This document shows positions 21,850-33,121 of a stretch of DNA of 64,000 nt, piece by piece. Positions within the stretch are counted from its first letter, which is position 1. Each line of letters opens with the position of its first letter. The position numbers and the translations under genes are program-made. The DNA is from Diabrotica undecimpunctata. Lineage: Eukaryota > Arthropoda > Insecta > Coleoptera > Chrysomelidae. The notes beneath the pieces are model-generated. The model did no database searches. It was not told where the DNA came from and saw only the letters and a program-made list of their open reading frames with translations. Where the stretch lies: NCBI RefSeq assembly GCF_040954645.1, contig NC_092804.1, positions 42,809,753 through 42,873,752 of the forward strand, written 5' to 3'.

Positions 21850-23036
21850 TAGTGGCTGTATATCTACATTGGATGATGGAAAATGTGAAGAAAGTTCATG
21901 AAATGATTTTAGTTGATCGTAAAGTGAAGATGCGAGAATTGGCAAAGGCCACAAAAATTAGTAGAGACCGCACTAGTCATATTTTGAACGAAGTTTTGAA
22001 TATGGAAAAATGATCCTGACGTTGGGTGCCGCGTTTGGTGACCATTGGCCAAAAATAATATCGTGTGACCTCTCAGCGGTGTTGGGAGTTTATGAAGCGC
22101 AATCCGTCGAACTTCGGCGTCGATTACGACGGCGTCGATTGAAACCTGGATCTACTACTACACACCAGAGAACAGAATAAAAGCAGGGCAGAGGGTGAAG
22201 CCGAAAAAGTGTTCCGAAGCAGCCAAGAGTGGCTCGATGCGTCAGAAAGGTTACGGCCACTGTATTTTTGGATTGCAAAAGCATACTGTTGTCAGTCAAA
22301 TAGACAAGCCGGGCAGGCGGTCGACTCTTAGTTCGCTAAAACGAAATGTTTTAGTTGAAGTGGGTTTGGATCCTGGTCCGGTGTACCACAAAATAAAAGA
22401 TCTAACGTAGTAGTTTAAAATTCTAAATGAATCTGTCACTTAGACTAGAATATGCTGGTGTTTGATCGGCCTATGATGGAGCAGTACGGCGAGATAAGGG
22501 CTTGTGGCTCGGTCATATTTCTCCATAGATCCCTACCGGAAGAGCGTGACACCTAATATACCGGCATCATTTTATTGACTACCTTGAAATAGGTAAAATA
22601 TCAATAGACAGTAGTATTGTGCATTATTGAACAAATGGCTGCAGGAACTTAGTGAATGGCCCCAGGGGCAGAAGAAAAATGCGTTGTTTCTCCAAGACAA
22701 GTTATTGCTCCAGCTCACAAAATTCATGAGTTAAGCTTCGAATTGCTTTCTCATCCGGCTTATTCTCTTGATTTGGCCTCCTCCGATTATTGTGTTCCTC
22801 AAACTGAAGAGAAGGCTCGTAAATAAAAAAACTATTTCGACAAAGAGATCATCTACGAAATAAACGCCTATTTTACAGATTTTTCAGAATTTTTTCTATA
22901 TGGGCGGCATAAAGAACTTGGTAAATCGCTGAAATCGTTATATTGAGCTAGAAGGAGACTATGGAATAAAATAAAAAAATTTTTTGGAAAAACATTTTTT
23001 CATTTCAAAGGAGGTTATTTATCAGACCACCTAGTA
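21850..23036 (+). pseudogene. Mariner (Mos1/SETMAR-like) transposase relic
   Basis: Starts in the HTH region with ENVKKVHEMILVDRKVKMRE then ILNEVLNM. Later pieces in shifting frames match mariner: ARWVPRLLTIGQ, KRNPSNFG, YYTPENRIKAGQR, then LLILLIWPPPIIVF-like and GIKNLVNR-like segments. Many stops and shifts. The right end reads, inward, ACTAGGTGGTCTGATAAATA near 23036, which looks like a terminal repeat next to TA. No matching left end was found. Confidence 0.7.
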
Positions 23037-24133
23037 CTGTATTGTATTATATCGTATTCTTCTTTATGGATCTCGTTAATTACCCTTAGTACATGTGAAT
23101 TTATTTGTCTAAATAAAATAATAGGATAGGTACCGTTCGCGTCATAAAAAACTGGTACAACTCTTATTACCGAAAATCATGTTTTTCAAGTTGTGTAAGT
23201 TGATCTTGTCACATGTGTCATTCTAATTTCTAGGGCACTGTTGCCAGTTCAACGAAAATATTATATGAAATCAGCTAAAAGCAGGGCTGTGTGACAGACC
23301 GCCAGTTTTGAGTATTCTAAAAACTAAAACATCGAGCATTCTCGATCAGTCAGTCACATTAAATTTGTTTAAACATGCATCCTAAAAAATTCTCATATTA
23401 ATTTTGTAATTTTTCATTATCTCAATTAAGTACTCATACCTTGATTTGTGTTTTATTATAATTTATGAAAATATTGCAATTCAAATATAGTGATAGATAA
23501 AATCAATCTAGACATAACTTAAAATTATTATAATAAAACATTACAGTGAGGTATTGGATTGTAACTGTCACTTTATAATCTACGTAGGATAAAGTATAAT
23601 GTTAGTTTTTGTTGATGTTATCGTTCATATAATAAATAATAAATTCATCTTGGTAGTTGGCCTGTGACTAAACTTACTGATACAAAATACAGTTCGTGTT
23701 CGGTAGGTAATTGAAGTAAAAAATTAGGTACAATAGATGCATTCCAATGTTCCCTGTGCCAATAATCTAGGTTTAAAGATCCTTCAAATATTTTGGATAT
23801 TAGCTGAACCCTATCTCTGGTTATTAAATTTATTAAATACGGTTTTATGTTGTTAATGATAAAAATAATACCTATCTAATAATAACTTTATTTTTTTTAA
23901 TTAGATTTACTGCAATTCCGTTATCGGTGATGGCAACAGCGAATTAATTCACGAACCACTGTATCCAGTCTGAACCCAGGTTTACATTGGGAAAAAAAAG
24001 TGTACCAGTTTTATATGACGGGAAGTGTACATCTTTCGAACACTACATCCCAATATTTTATTTTAGAATTTTTTAATAAACCAAGGTTTAACATTTTTGT
24101 TACACATTATTACTTTAAGTCTTTTTTTTTCAG
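23037..24133. other. Intronic, no gene seen
   Basis: AT-rich end of the aminopeptidase intron. A polypyrimidine run and CAG at 24131-24133 form the 3' splice site. Confidence 0.5.
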
Positions 24134-24404
24134 GAAAAGTAAATATCTCTTTGGAGATTTTAAAAGAAACAGAAAGCGTTAGCTTACACTCAAAGGGTCT
24201 AAATATCGCAAATGTGAAGGTTGCCTCCCAACCGGGAACGTTCACCCTAGAAAAGACTTACGATTTACTGAACATCAAAAGAAAAGATAATTCTAAATTT
24301 ATACCTGGATTTGATAATGTTGAGATTGAGTTTAATGGTGATATGAAAAACAGAATTGTGGGGTTATATACCAGTAGCTACACAACATCATCAGGAGAGA
24401 AAAG
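24134..24404 (+). CDS. M1 aminopeptidase N-like gene, copy 1, exon 2
   Basis: Continues the M1 N-terminal domain from exon 1 with the codon split after one base. It encodes KVNISLEILKETESVSLHS, LNIANVKVASQPGTF, then FIPGFDNVEIEFNGDM and the conserved GLYTSSYTTSSGEKR. In family members the next residues are usually 'W/YLATTQFEPTDARRAFPC', which should lie on the following exon. The exon ends AAAG before GTAAGT, two bases into a codon. No following exon is recognised between here and 46552. Copy 2 ends at the same residue in the same phase. Confidence 0.8.
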
Positions 24405-24849
24405 GTAAGTCTATGTATATGAAGGTTTTCGGGCTCTAACTTTTTTTAGTTTTCGGCCTTCCGTTGACGTGGGAATAGAAATAAAAACTTTATTGCTGTA
24501 CCAATTTTATAATTACAGATCTATAAAAAAAATCCTAAAAAGAGGATATCTGCAATTTAGTCAACTACCCATTTTTGCTGCATAACCTGATATTTATTCC
24601 TTGATATTGTCAATATATAACCCAGTCAAATAAAATTTTAATACACGTAAAGCATTTGCGCCGGTTAACGTTATGAAATCGCGTTATAGGCTTTCGCCTC
24701 TTTAAGCTATGCTGCCTCCTCTCCCTTTTTTGTTTTGGGGGGAGGTCTAGATAGCGAAAATAAGAGTATGTCCAGGAGGCTGAAAGATGTGGTAGCAGCT
24801 GGGTTTTTGGTTGGTTTTTTGCTCGCAGTCTTGCTCAGGTGATATATTT

Positions 24850-25790
24850 ATTTTTGCTGTTTGTTTATAATAGTTGGATTAGTTTACATGCTTACTTGTT
24901 TGTTGGAGAAGGACAGTTACATTTACCATTTAATATCTATATCGTTCCATGCAGTTACTATTTAGATAGTTCTAGGGAGTGTTAGGAACAGCTCTTTGAT
25001 CATCGTTTTTGGCTAGACTATTGGCCTACGATATTTCATTGGGATAGATTCACCAGGAAGTTCGTTGCCTGCTATTTTTAGAAGCCTAGCTGGCGGGAAT
25101 GGAACTTTTGTTTTTGGAATTCTGGTGAGTACGTGTCCTCGTCGGTGGCAAGGTTTTTGCTCTGTTGTTCGAGCCGTTTATTGTGGAGAGAACGTATCTC
25201 TTATTTAGATTGAGTATCCTATCATAGAGTCTACATTTGCTATTTGATGGGTTATCGCTGACTGATACGTCATATATTTTACACATGATTTTCCTCAGGA
25301 TTTTCTTCTCAGTGGCCAAGACTGGATTTATCTGTTTTTTGTTTAGTAGAGTGTAGATTTTCGCTCTGTATTCGATAATTAGTATTAAAATTTTTTATAC
25401 GTGTATAGGAGAGTAACTTGACTGGTGTTTCCGAATTTTCCACTTAGTGCTGTTAGGAGTTTGGCTCTGTTTGTTACCTTAGCCAAGGTGTTTCCAAGGT
25501 CAGCGTTCCAGCTGAGTGTCTACATCTCTACTGCGTTGTAAATTCTACACTCAAGTAGGACACTGACAGTCTGGAATCGAGTCTTTCTGTGTTGAGCACT
25601 ATGTAGTTTCGTAGTTCTAGCTCCAATCCGGAGCATTTATGGTTTTTGAATAGGATCAGTTGTGTTTTGGATTGATTTAATGCTACTCTCCAGTTGCTGC
25701 ACCATTCGACTGTCTCGCAGAGTTGTACTCTACCATCGGCACTGGGAGGGCCTGAGGAAAGTAGGGCCATGTTTTCACGGCTGAAACTCA
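24850..25790 (-). pseudogene. LINE reverse transcriptase remnant (R1/Jockey-like)
   Basis: On the minus strand, after 25790: ENMALLSSGPPS, LCETVEWCSNWRVALNQSKT, QLILFKNHK. This is the RT region directly after the catalytic box, where YADDMALLS is expected and ENMALLS is found. Stop-riddled C-terminal pieces continue to about 24850. The 5' side ends abruptly at the foldback repeat beginning near 25950. Confidence 0.6.
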
Positions 25791-25949
25791 AAAAAAAAGT
25801 TTTTTAAATTCCTCAAAAAAGTTGTCTTCACGAAGTTTTTACTTTTGTTTCTTGAAAATTTAATGTTTCGATTTTCTAAATAAAATTTTGTATATAATTT
25901 GTTTAAATAATTGAAAAAAACTCATAACTCACAAAAATTTCAATTGGTA

Positions 25950-27060
25950 TTATATTGAACCTTTAAAAATCATACGAACACGCTGAATTTTGCTGAGAAG
26001 GTTAATTTTGGGACCCCAAAAAATATGCAAACAACTTTACCACTTCCCGGCTTCCCCTAATACCTCCCCGTTGCAGGGGGAAAAGCGATTCACCAAGAAT
26101 TGTACGTTGTAGAAAATATTGTTTCAAATAAAAAATGTAGCTGAGATAATGTTAAACAAAAATGTTAGCAAAATCATTAGCACTTTTTGTGTAAAATGAA
26201 CCGTTCTCTCATAAACAATTTCAGATATCGGCGCGAAATGAATTTTAAACAAAAGATGTATCAACCCAACGGTAAAAATTCTATATCTTTTGATCAGAGT
26301 GTCCTTCCTATCTACAAAAATAAAAATGAGTTTGAAAAGCGAAGAATGCAGCTTATTTATAACATTTTTGTATTCTGTCGCAAATGAAGTCAGTTTCTAT
26401 AAATCTAATCAATAAATAAATGTTGTACGATTTTTGTTATTTTTTACGATTTTCATGAGATCAATAAAATTTATCAATTCCATTGACCAGTCGTAGTGGA
26501 ATTTTCATTGCTAGCGCCTAATCTTTAAAGCCTATAACATGAAATTTCGATTTTGAGTTTTGGCAACTTTCACAAGACAGTATTGGGTAGGATTTGTAGC
26601 TGAAGTTGTGTAGTTTAGAAAAACGTACTTGAGTCATCGAAATAAAACAGTTTTAAACGTTTTAGATCGTTTTTAACGTGAAAGTTTAAATTCAGCGTTT
26701 TTAGGCATATTTCAAATCAAATGCCTCACATTTGTTGCCAGAACTCAAAACCGAAATTTCATGCTATAGGTTTCGAAGATTAGGCTCTAACAATGGAAAT
26801 TCCATAGTGACCGGTGAATAAAAGTTATAAATCTTATCGATTTCATGAGAATCGTAAAAAACGGCAGAAATCGCGTTTTGTGAAGATTTTGTGAAGACCT
26901 CGAGTAGCAAAAAACAAATGTTTTTGAGAGAATTTTTGTTCAAAATTATCTTAGCTACATTTTTTATTTGAAACATTTTTTCTACGCCGCGCCCTTCAGA
27001 TTCTTGATAAATCGATTCAGCTAAAATTCAGCTTGTTCGTATGATTTTTAGAAATTCAGG
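25950..27060. repeat. Large foldback repeat, ~1.1 kb
   Basis: Left-arm blocks recur inverted on the right: ATCATACGAACACGCTGAAT (about 25970) with its partner near 27050, TTTCAAATAAAAAATGTAGC (about 26125) near 26970, ATGAAATTTCGATTTTGAGT (about 26540) near 26750. The loop is about 26580-26700. The left arm holds about 230 extra bases (26175-26440). No transposase and no clear duplication. Confidence 0.75.
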
Positions 27061-27385
27061 GACATTTTCGTCTCTGGCGACTGGAGTATTACATTTGCAT
27101 TTAAATATATAAGCCAAAATTTATTAATGAAAATTATCGCGGAAATCAAAACGTCAAACAACATTAAATATGTAATTTTCATTTGAATAAATTGTGGTTT
27201 AATCTCATATAAACATAATATTGACTATTTCACTGTACTATTTTTAACTGATAAAACGTCATTGCAACCCTACGTTTCCTACTGACAAAACTCCTTTCTG
27301 TCCCTGATTTCTCAGCGACAAAATTATGACAGATCCGTCACGAAGGTGTCTGGTAATTCTATTATTGTCGGTTTGACAAACGTCA

Positions 27386-27844
27386 TTGAGGCGTAATCAA
27401 TTTTGGACAGATATAATGAATCCAGACAAAAAATCAAGATTTGGATGCCAGTCAGGTGAAGAAATCAAAAAATTGGTTTCGGAAAATGTCCCATTGAACA
27501 CGCAGAGGTCCAGAAGCTCTATTTGGACCCAATTTTCGGAGTTCCTCCGGGTGAGAAATTTGAAAGATGTACTACCATAACGGAACTCTAGCAAAATTCT
27601 CGAGGATTATGCCCTTAACATGAAAAAATGCAATGACGAAGACTATAAAGAGTCGTCTGTAAAGTCAATGTGGAATACTACAGCAAAAATGGTACATGAA
27701 AAATATTTTACGGATTATGGCATAAAAATCGACACTTTCACAGATATATCTTTCAAATGTGCAAGATTGGCCAGAGATACCAAGTGGAGGCAGCTTCAAA
27801 GTGTTAAAGAATAAAGAAAACTCAGTTTAAAAGCATTATCCACC
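27386..27844 (+). pseudogene. Crypton-like tyrosine recombinase, N-terminal part
   Basis: Frames read MNPDKKSRFGCQSGEEIKK, then TQRSRSSIWTQFSEFLRVRN, then CNDEDYKESSVKSMWNTTAK and ARLARDTKWRQLQSVKE. This matches the core-binding domain of Crypton-type tyrosine recombinases, whose domesticated relatives include ZMYM2 and QRICH1. A stop near 27580 and one near 27812 break it. A LINE (27845-28539) then splits it, and the frame resumes at 28550 as EELLKIIQSYDEETPYGAKK. Confidence 0.65.
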
Positions 27845-28539
27845 TTCTTCTTCTTCAAGTGCCATCTCCGCGGCGGAGGTCGGCAATCATCACAGCTATT
27901 CGGACTTTTGAGACGGCTGCTCTGAAAAGTTCATTTGATGTACATCCGTACCACTCTCTCAGGTTGCGCAGCCACGACATTCTACGCCTCCCTATGCTTC
28001 TCTTTCCTTGGATCTTTCCCTGCATAATCAGTTGGAGCAAGGTGTATTTCTCTCCACGTGTAATATGTCCGAGATATTCTAACTTTCTTGTTTTTATTGA
28101 ATTTAAAATTTCCATTTCTTTGTTCATCCTTCCCAGAACCTCTTTGTTTGTGACGTGTTCTGTCCATGATATTTTCAGAATTCTTCTGTACACCCACAGC
28201 TCAAATGATTCCAGTTTTTTCATTGATGTCGCATTCAAGGTCCAAGATTCCATTCCATAAAATAAAGTCGAAAAAACATAGCACCTCGCCAACCTAACTC
28301 TTAGTTCCAGTTTTAAATCCCTGGTACCTCTTTGTTTGTGACGTGTTCTGTCCATGATATTTTCAGAATTCTTCTGTACACCCACAGCTCAAATGATTCC
28401 AGTTTTTTCATTGATGTCGCATTCAAGGTCCAAGATTCCATTCCATAAAATAAAGTCGAAAAAACATAGCACCTCGCCAACCTAACTCTTAGTTCCAGTT
28501 TTAAATCCCTGGTACATAGAACTCTTCTCATTTTGTTGA
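27845..28539 (-). mobile_element. LINE fragment with 10-bp TSD and internal tandem duplication
   Basis: Direct repeat ATTATCCACC at 27835-27844 and 28540-28549. On the minus strand it encodes a LINE C-terminus (YGMESWTLNATSMKKLESFE; KLEYLGHITRGEKYTLLQ; GKRSIGRRRMSWLRNLREW) and ends in GAAGAAGAAGAAG. A 188-bp block is repeated in tandem inside it. Otherwise 5'-truncated; no RT catalytic box. Confidence 0.85.
28138..28513. repeat. 188-bp tandem duplication inside LINE
   Basis: 28138-28325 and 28326-28513 look identical by eye. The duplication lies wholly within the LINE, so it arose during or after its insertion. Confidence 0.85.
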
Positions 28540-28549
28540 ATTATCCACC

Positions 28550-29165
28550 GAAGAACTATTAAAAATCATCCAAAGCTACGACGAGGAAACCCCATATGGA
28601 GCAAAAAAAGTTTTCTCACCTTTGCTCATTTGAACTTGCTTGGAGAGGATATGAGGCCGTAAACTACAAGACTCACTTTTTCCAGAAGAAATTTGATGTT
28701 ATGGGAGAATTTATGGACCGAATTGAATAGAGGAGCATTTTTCAAAACAAATCAAGGCGGTTCGAAAAGTTTGGCAAATTTATCAAACGAAAATTTATGC
28801 CCAGTTAGATTATTTTTGAAATTAATGGAAAAGAGTGGACCAAAGATTTTATCAGACAGTCTCTTTCTTACTGTTCACCCCAACTGGAAGGATGGATATT
28901 GGTTCAAAAATTGTCCACTTGTAATCAACACGGTATCTAAGTGGACAAAAAGGTCAGCTGAAAAAATTGGAATAGACACAAAAAACATAAAATAACAAAC
29001 CATTATCATCGATCTTCAGCTGTGTCAGCCTTGTTCAAGCAAAGTGTTTCTGATCAGGAGTTAATTAAATTAACTGGTCTCTTAAATGCAAGCTCTCTAA
29101 AACCATATCTCCAGCTGGATTCCAGTCACTACCAGAAGTTTGTTGCCTTTTGGCAATTTTCGTTT
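28550..29165 (+). pseudogene. Crypton-like tyrosine recombinase, catalytic part
   Basis: Catalytic region in shifting frames. FELAWRGYEAVNYKTH near 28627 carries the first catalytic Arg. CPVRLFLKLMEKSGPKILSD and LTVHPNWKDGYWFKNCPL are family-typical. NHYHRSSAVSALFKQS near 28998 carries the HxxR box, and SSLKPYLQLDS near 29092 carries the nucleophile Tyr. In TGLLNASS the residue usually His is Leu. Stops near 28622 and 28994 and a shift near 28700 break it. It is an inactive Crypton relic or a dead domesticated copy. Confidence 0.7.
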
Positions 29166-30237
29166 ATGAAATTTTGTCACTCGATTGATGTCTCGTGATT
29201 TAATTGTCAAAATTTAATTCTACTTTTATTTACTTACTTACTGTATTTTACTTACTGTAATGATCCGAAATTACTGTTAAATGGAGACGTTCCAGAATTT
29301 TATTCGATCTTTTGGTACTCTGTTTGGTTGAGTCTATTTGACATTATTTGTGTTAGACTGTTTTAAATACATGTTTAAATATCTGATTTTGTTTTGGTAC
29401 ATTAATCTGTATTGATGAATTGAAGTATGTTTTACAGGTTGAAACCTATTATTTTTATTCCTTTTTAGTTTAGCTTATACGCCGTTAATTTCTGTTCCTA
29501 AAAGATTTAATTCGTCTAAGTAAATAGTTGTATATTGTAAGTTATTTCCGCTAGGACATGTTTCGCAGTAAAGCTTTGATATTTAAGGAATCTAGTCTAA
29601 TCTCAGTCTAGACTAAACAATATTATTCATTTAAATATGTTAACAACATACATTCACCTACTTACGTTTGTTTATTGTTTGCTTTTCACGGTCACAGAGT
29701 ATTGCCAAAATTTTCAAAGGAAATTAATCGATAAATGTGGTTAAATAAGGTATCCGGTTAGTTGAACTAACCTTTGTCAATTAGCACCATGTTAAATTAT
29801 CTGTGAAGTTTAAATAAGTAACATATTTTTTTCTGATGTTATTAGAATAGAAGTGAGACAATTTCAATTAATTCTAAATGATAATATAATTGAGTTGTAT
29901 TTTCGATGGTATCAGCTTTATATTCTCAAAATTATTTAGAAAACACATTCAATCAAAAAGGAAATTAGTAGCCAATGAAATACTCGAATATCGAGTTTTT
30001 TTCTTTCTTTAGATTTATTTATGTACTTTGAAGATAGAGAAGACGTAGCATTGCGGCATTCTAAAGCCGGAATCAGACAGCTGGTGGAATGGCACTCTTC
30101 GCTGCTTTAGTCGACAAAGAGAAACAGAAAATCGATATTAACAATCAGAAAAGAGACAACGGTCGGCACCCCACGCTACTGTGAAATTGGTAAATATTTG
30201 CTTTTTGATAAATACACTCGACCTATCCCAAAATGTA
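29166..30237. other. No recognised gene; exon-like stretch at right edge
   Basis: AT-rich. From 30013 a frame preceded by TTTCTTTCTTTAG runs, with one TAG, to a LINE insertion at 30238. See findings. Confidence 0.4.
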
Positions 30238-31040
30238 CGTCACAAATCACAACTACCGGTTCAATATATAACAAATCTGTGCAAATCTTAGCATATGCTG
30301 ATGATATCAATATTGTTGGGAGAACGGAAAACGCAGCACGAGAGGCGTACGTAGCATTAAAGGAAGCGGCTACAAAAATGGGTTTAATAATAAACACCAA
30401 CAAAACAAAATACATGAAAATAGGTACGCAACCACAAACACTACGGCCACTTGTTATAGAAAATGACGTCATCGAAGCAGTTAACGAATTTGTATACCTG
30501 GGAACGCTCGTCAATACTGAAAATGACACTACCGCAGAGATAAACCGCAGAATTTGCACGGCTAATAGATGCTATTTTGGGCTTAATCTCCTTTTTAAAT
30601 CTAGTTATATCAAGAAATACAAAAGTAAAACTCTACAAAACAATAATACGCCCAGTCCTAACATATGGTTCAGAAACCTGGACTTTAACAAAAAGCAATG
30701 AAAACATGTTAGGATGTTTCGAAAGAAAAATACTAAGGCGCATCTATGGAGCGGTAAATGAAAATGGTGTCTGGAGAAGACGATACAACTTCGAACTCTA
30801 TAGGATATACCAGGAACCAGATATCGTAAAACACATAAAGATAGGACGTCTGAGGTGGGTAGGCCATGTTATGCGGATGGAGCAAACCCAGAACAAGATT
30901 CCTAGATAACATCGATGAAGACATGAGAAATATGGAAATACGTGCTTGGCGGAGGAAGGCGATGGATAGGGACGACTGGAGAAAAATTCTTGGGGAGGCT
31001 AGGACCCACACAGGGTTGTAACGCCAAAATGATGATGATG
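30238..31040 (+). mobile_element. 5'-truncated LINE with 17-bp TSD
   Basis: ACCTATCCCAAAATGTA is repeated at 30221-30237 and 31041-31057. The LINE holds the end of RT (ILAYADDINIVGRTENAARE near 30285) and the C-terminal region (IIRPVLTYGSETWTLTKSNE; RRIYGAVNENGVWRRRYNFE). It ends in ATGATGATGATG. Frame breaks lie near 30590 and 30900. It is the same family as the longer + strand LINE at 41327-44081. Confidence 0.9.
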
Positions 31041-31057
31041 ACCTATCCCAAAATGTA

Positions 31058-31504
31058 TTCGGACTATTCCGATGGTGAGTATCGAGGGTTAAATCTGTTG
31101 TACGCCATCAGTGTTAGCAGTAAAAATTTTAGAAGTTGAGTAGTTTATACAATATTAAAAATTCCAACACAACTTCGTTAGACCACTCCATAGTAAAATT
31201 ACCACGACACTGACCGTACTTTCGTAGCCGTGCCCGAAGGGTTGGGCATGCCGTGCATCAGCTTCCGATTTTCTTTTGAACCGGGTCGATTTACCTACAA
31301 ACAACGCGATAGCACGTGCCGGCCATAAATAGACATTTTTGCCTTATCCCAGGTATCGTCAACCACAAATATTGAGAAGAACAATGGTATTCCACGTTAC
31401 CTTGGTTCGCGTCTTCATATTTTGTCTTTTTCTATTACGTATTTTCTATTTCTCTTCGCCGATGAAGAACGCCACTCCAAGTTCTGTCTAATCGCTTCTT
31501 TACT
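31058..31504. other. No gene seen
   Basis: No supported frame except the end of the exon-like stretch, which meets GTGAGT at 31075. Confidence 0.35.
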
Positions 31505-31677
31505 TTTCCTGACCAATGGAAAGTTGCATACATATTGTCTATCTACAAACAAAAGGCAACAGAAAGACTGTCAATATTATAGGAGTATAAGTCACAAGCA
31601 CAATTGTATGGAAGAGATATAATAGAACCAGAATTATAGTAGAAGGGGAATGTGGATTTAGAGCCGGAAGATCATGC
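31505..31677 (+). pseudogene. Short LINE RT fragment
   Basis: + strand pieces resembling 'WkvayIxxIYKq', then KDCQYYRSISHKHN and GFRAGRS-like CGFRAGRSC, the RT entry boxes of a LINE. It is cut at 31678 by the minus-strand LINE. Confidence 0.5.
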
Positions 31678-32400
31678 TTCTTCTTCTTCGTCAACCATTT
31701 TGCATCCACTTCTGAATGTAGGTCTCTCCCAATTGCTTACATATTTCTCTATCTTGCGCCAATCTGATCCACTGCTTGCCTGCCACTGCTCTTATGTCAT
31801 CTACTCATTTCTTTTGAAGTCTTCCCATGCTTTTTGTTGTCCTCCTTGGTCTCCATTCTAGGATTCTCCATGTCCACCTGTTAGCATCATATCCGGCTAT
31901 GTGACCGGCCCAGCACCATTTCATTTTTCTAATTTCTTAGAGACGATATCCCTTATCTTCGTCATACGTCTAATCTTGGTGTTTCTAATCTTGTTTCTCA
32001 GTGATATTCCAAGCATGTTTCGTTCCATTGCTCTTTGCGTTGCTTCTAGTTTTTTAGCAGATTTATTGCTATATTGTGTAGGGAACACAATATACCCATG
32101 CTGATCTGTTTCATATATTTTACACAAAAGCTTTCGATTCAGTAATGGTACCATTGGAGTATAATGAAAAATATGGTAGTACCTCTATTATCTATCTAGT
32201 GTCAACAATATCTGGTTACGCGTTTCTTTTTTTGGTACGAATCCGCATTATTCTTTGGTTATCTCCAAAAGTAGAAAATTCTTTAGCCGTTTATGGATTA
32301 TATGTAGCAGAATTTTACTTGCATGAGGAATAAGGGCAATGGTTTTGTAATTGCTGGATACGGTTAGTGACTCTTTTTTATGGATATGAATAAGGGTGAT
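31678..32400 (-). pseudogene. LINE remnant, internally deleted
   Basis: On the minus strand, 32230-32400 carries an RT box (SSNYKTIALIPHASKILLHI, then CGFVPKKETRNQILL). 31670-32154 carries the C-terminal region (KKLEATQRAMERNMLGISLR; KMKWCWAGHIAGYDANRWTW; ILEWRPRR). The central RT with the YADD box is deleted. The tail reads GAAGAAGAAG at 31678. A different LINE lineage from the neighbours. Confidence 0.6.
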
Positions 32401-32699
32401 TCGCACTACTCATCAGGCTATTCACCTGTGACTCATATCATGTTACACATATCTAGTATTACATATATGTCAATCTATGTTATATTACATCTATATTAGT
32501 GCTCATACATCCAAGATTTGAGAGGGATGTAACCCTATTTGACAGAATATAATCTATCATAGATAGGTAAAAGAATTCAATATTCAAACTTCAAGACCTA
32601 TCATAGACCTTTGTCGGATCGAAAAATTTGTCGGATCCTTAAATAAAGTATTGTTGTATCGATATAACCATAATTTTATTTATGATTGATAACTACACA
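32401..32699. other. No gene seen
   Basis: AT-rich; contains short local repeats such as TCATAGA and TTACATCTATATTA, nothing definable. Confidence 0.35.
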
Positions 32700-32962
32700 A
32701 AACCAGACTAAACTGGCTTGGTCACCTAGAAAGAATGCCAGATAATCGAGCTGTAAAAGTAGTCCAGAGATGGAAGCCCCAAGGAAACAGAACAAGAGGA
32801 AGGCCCCGTAAAAGATGGATAGACGACGTAGAGAGGGATCTTAAAACCATGAACATCAGGCAGTGGCGAAGGAAAGTATCCGACAGGGCAGAATGGAAGA
32901 ACATTGTTAAGCAGGCCAAGACTCACAAAGGGTTGTAGCGCCATTAGAAGAAGAAGAGGAAG
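32700..32962 (+). pseudogene. LINE 3' end remnant
   Basis: + strand frame LAWLGHLERMPDNRAVKVVQ, RTRGRPRKRWIDDVERDLK, then KTHKGL-stop and GAAGAAGAAGAGG. This is the C-terminal tail of a LINE similar to the 30238 and 41327 copies but ending in (GAA)n. Confidence 0.75.
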
Positions 32963-33121
32963 AACTACACTAAACGGCAAAAAAAAGTGGCCACCCCGAA
33001 AATACAAATGCATTAGAAGTTTTATGCACTGTTCCATATTGCGTCTCAATTTAAATATTTATTGCAATCATGTATGCTTGTTTTTGACAGTCTTGACATT
33101 TATGCTGTTATCTTCCAAGTT

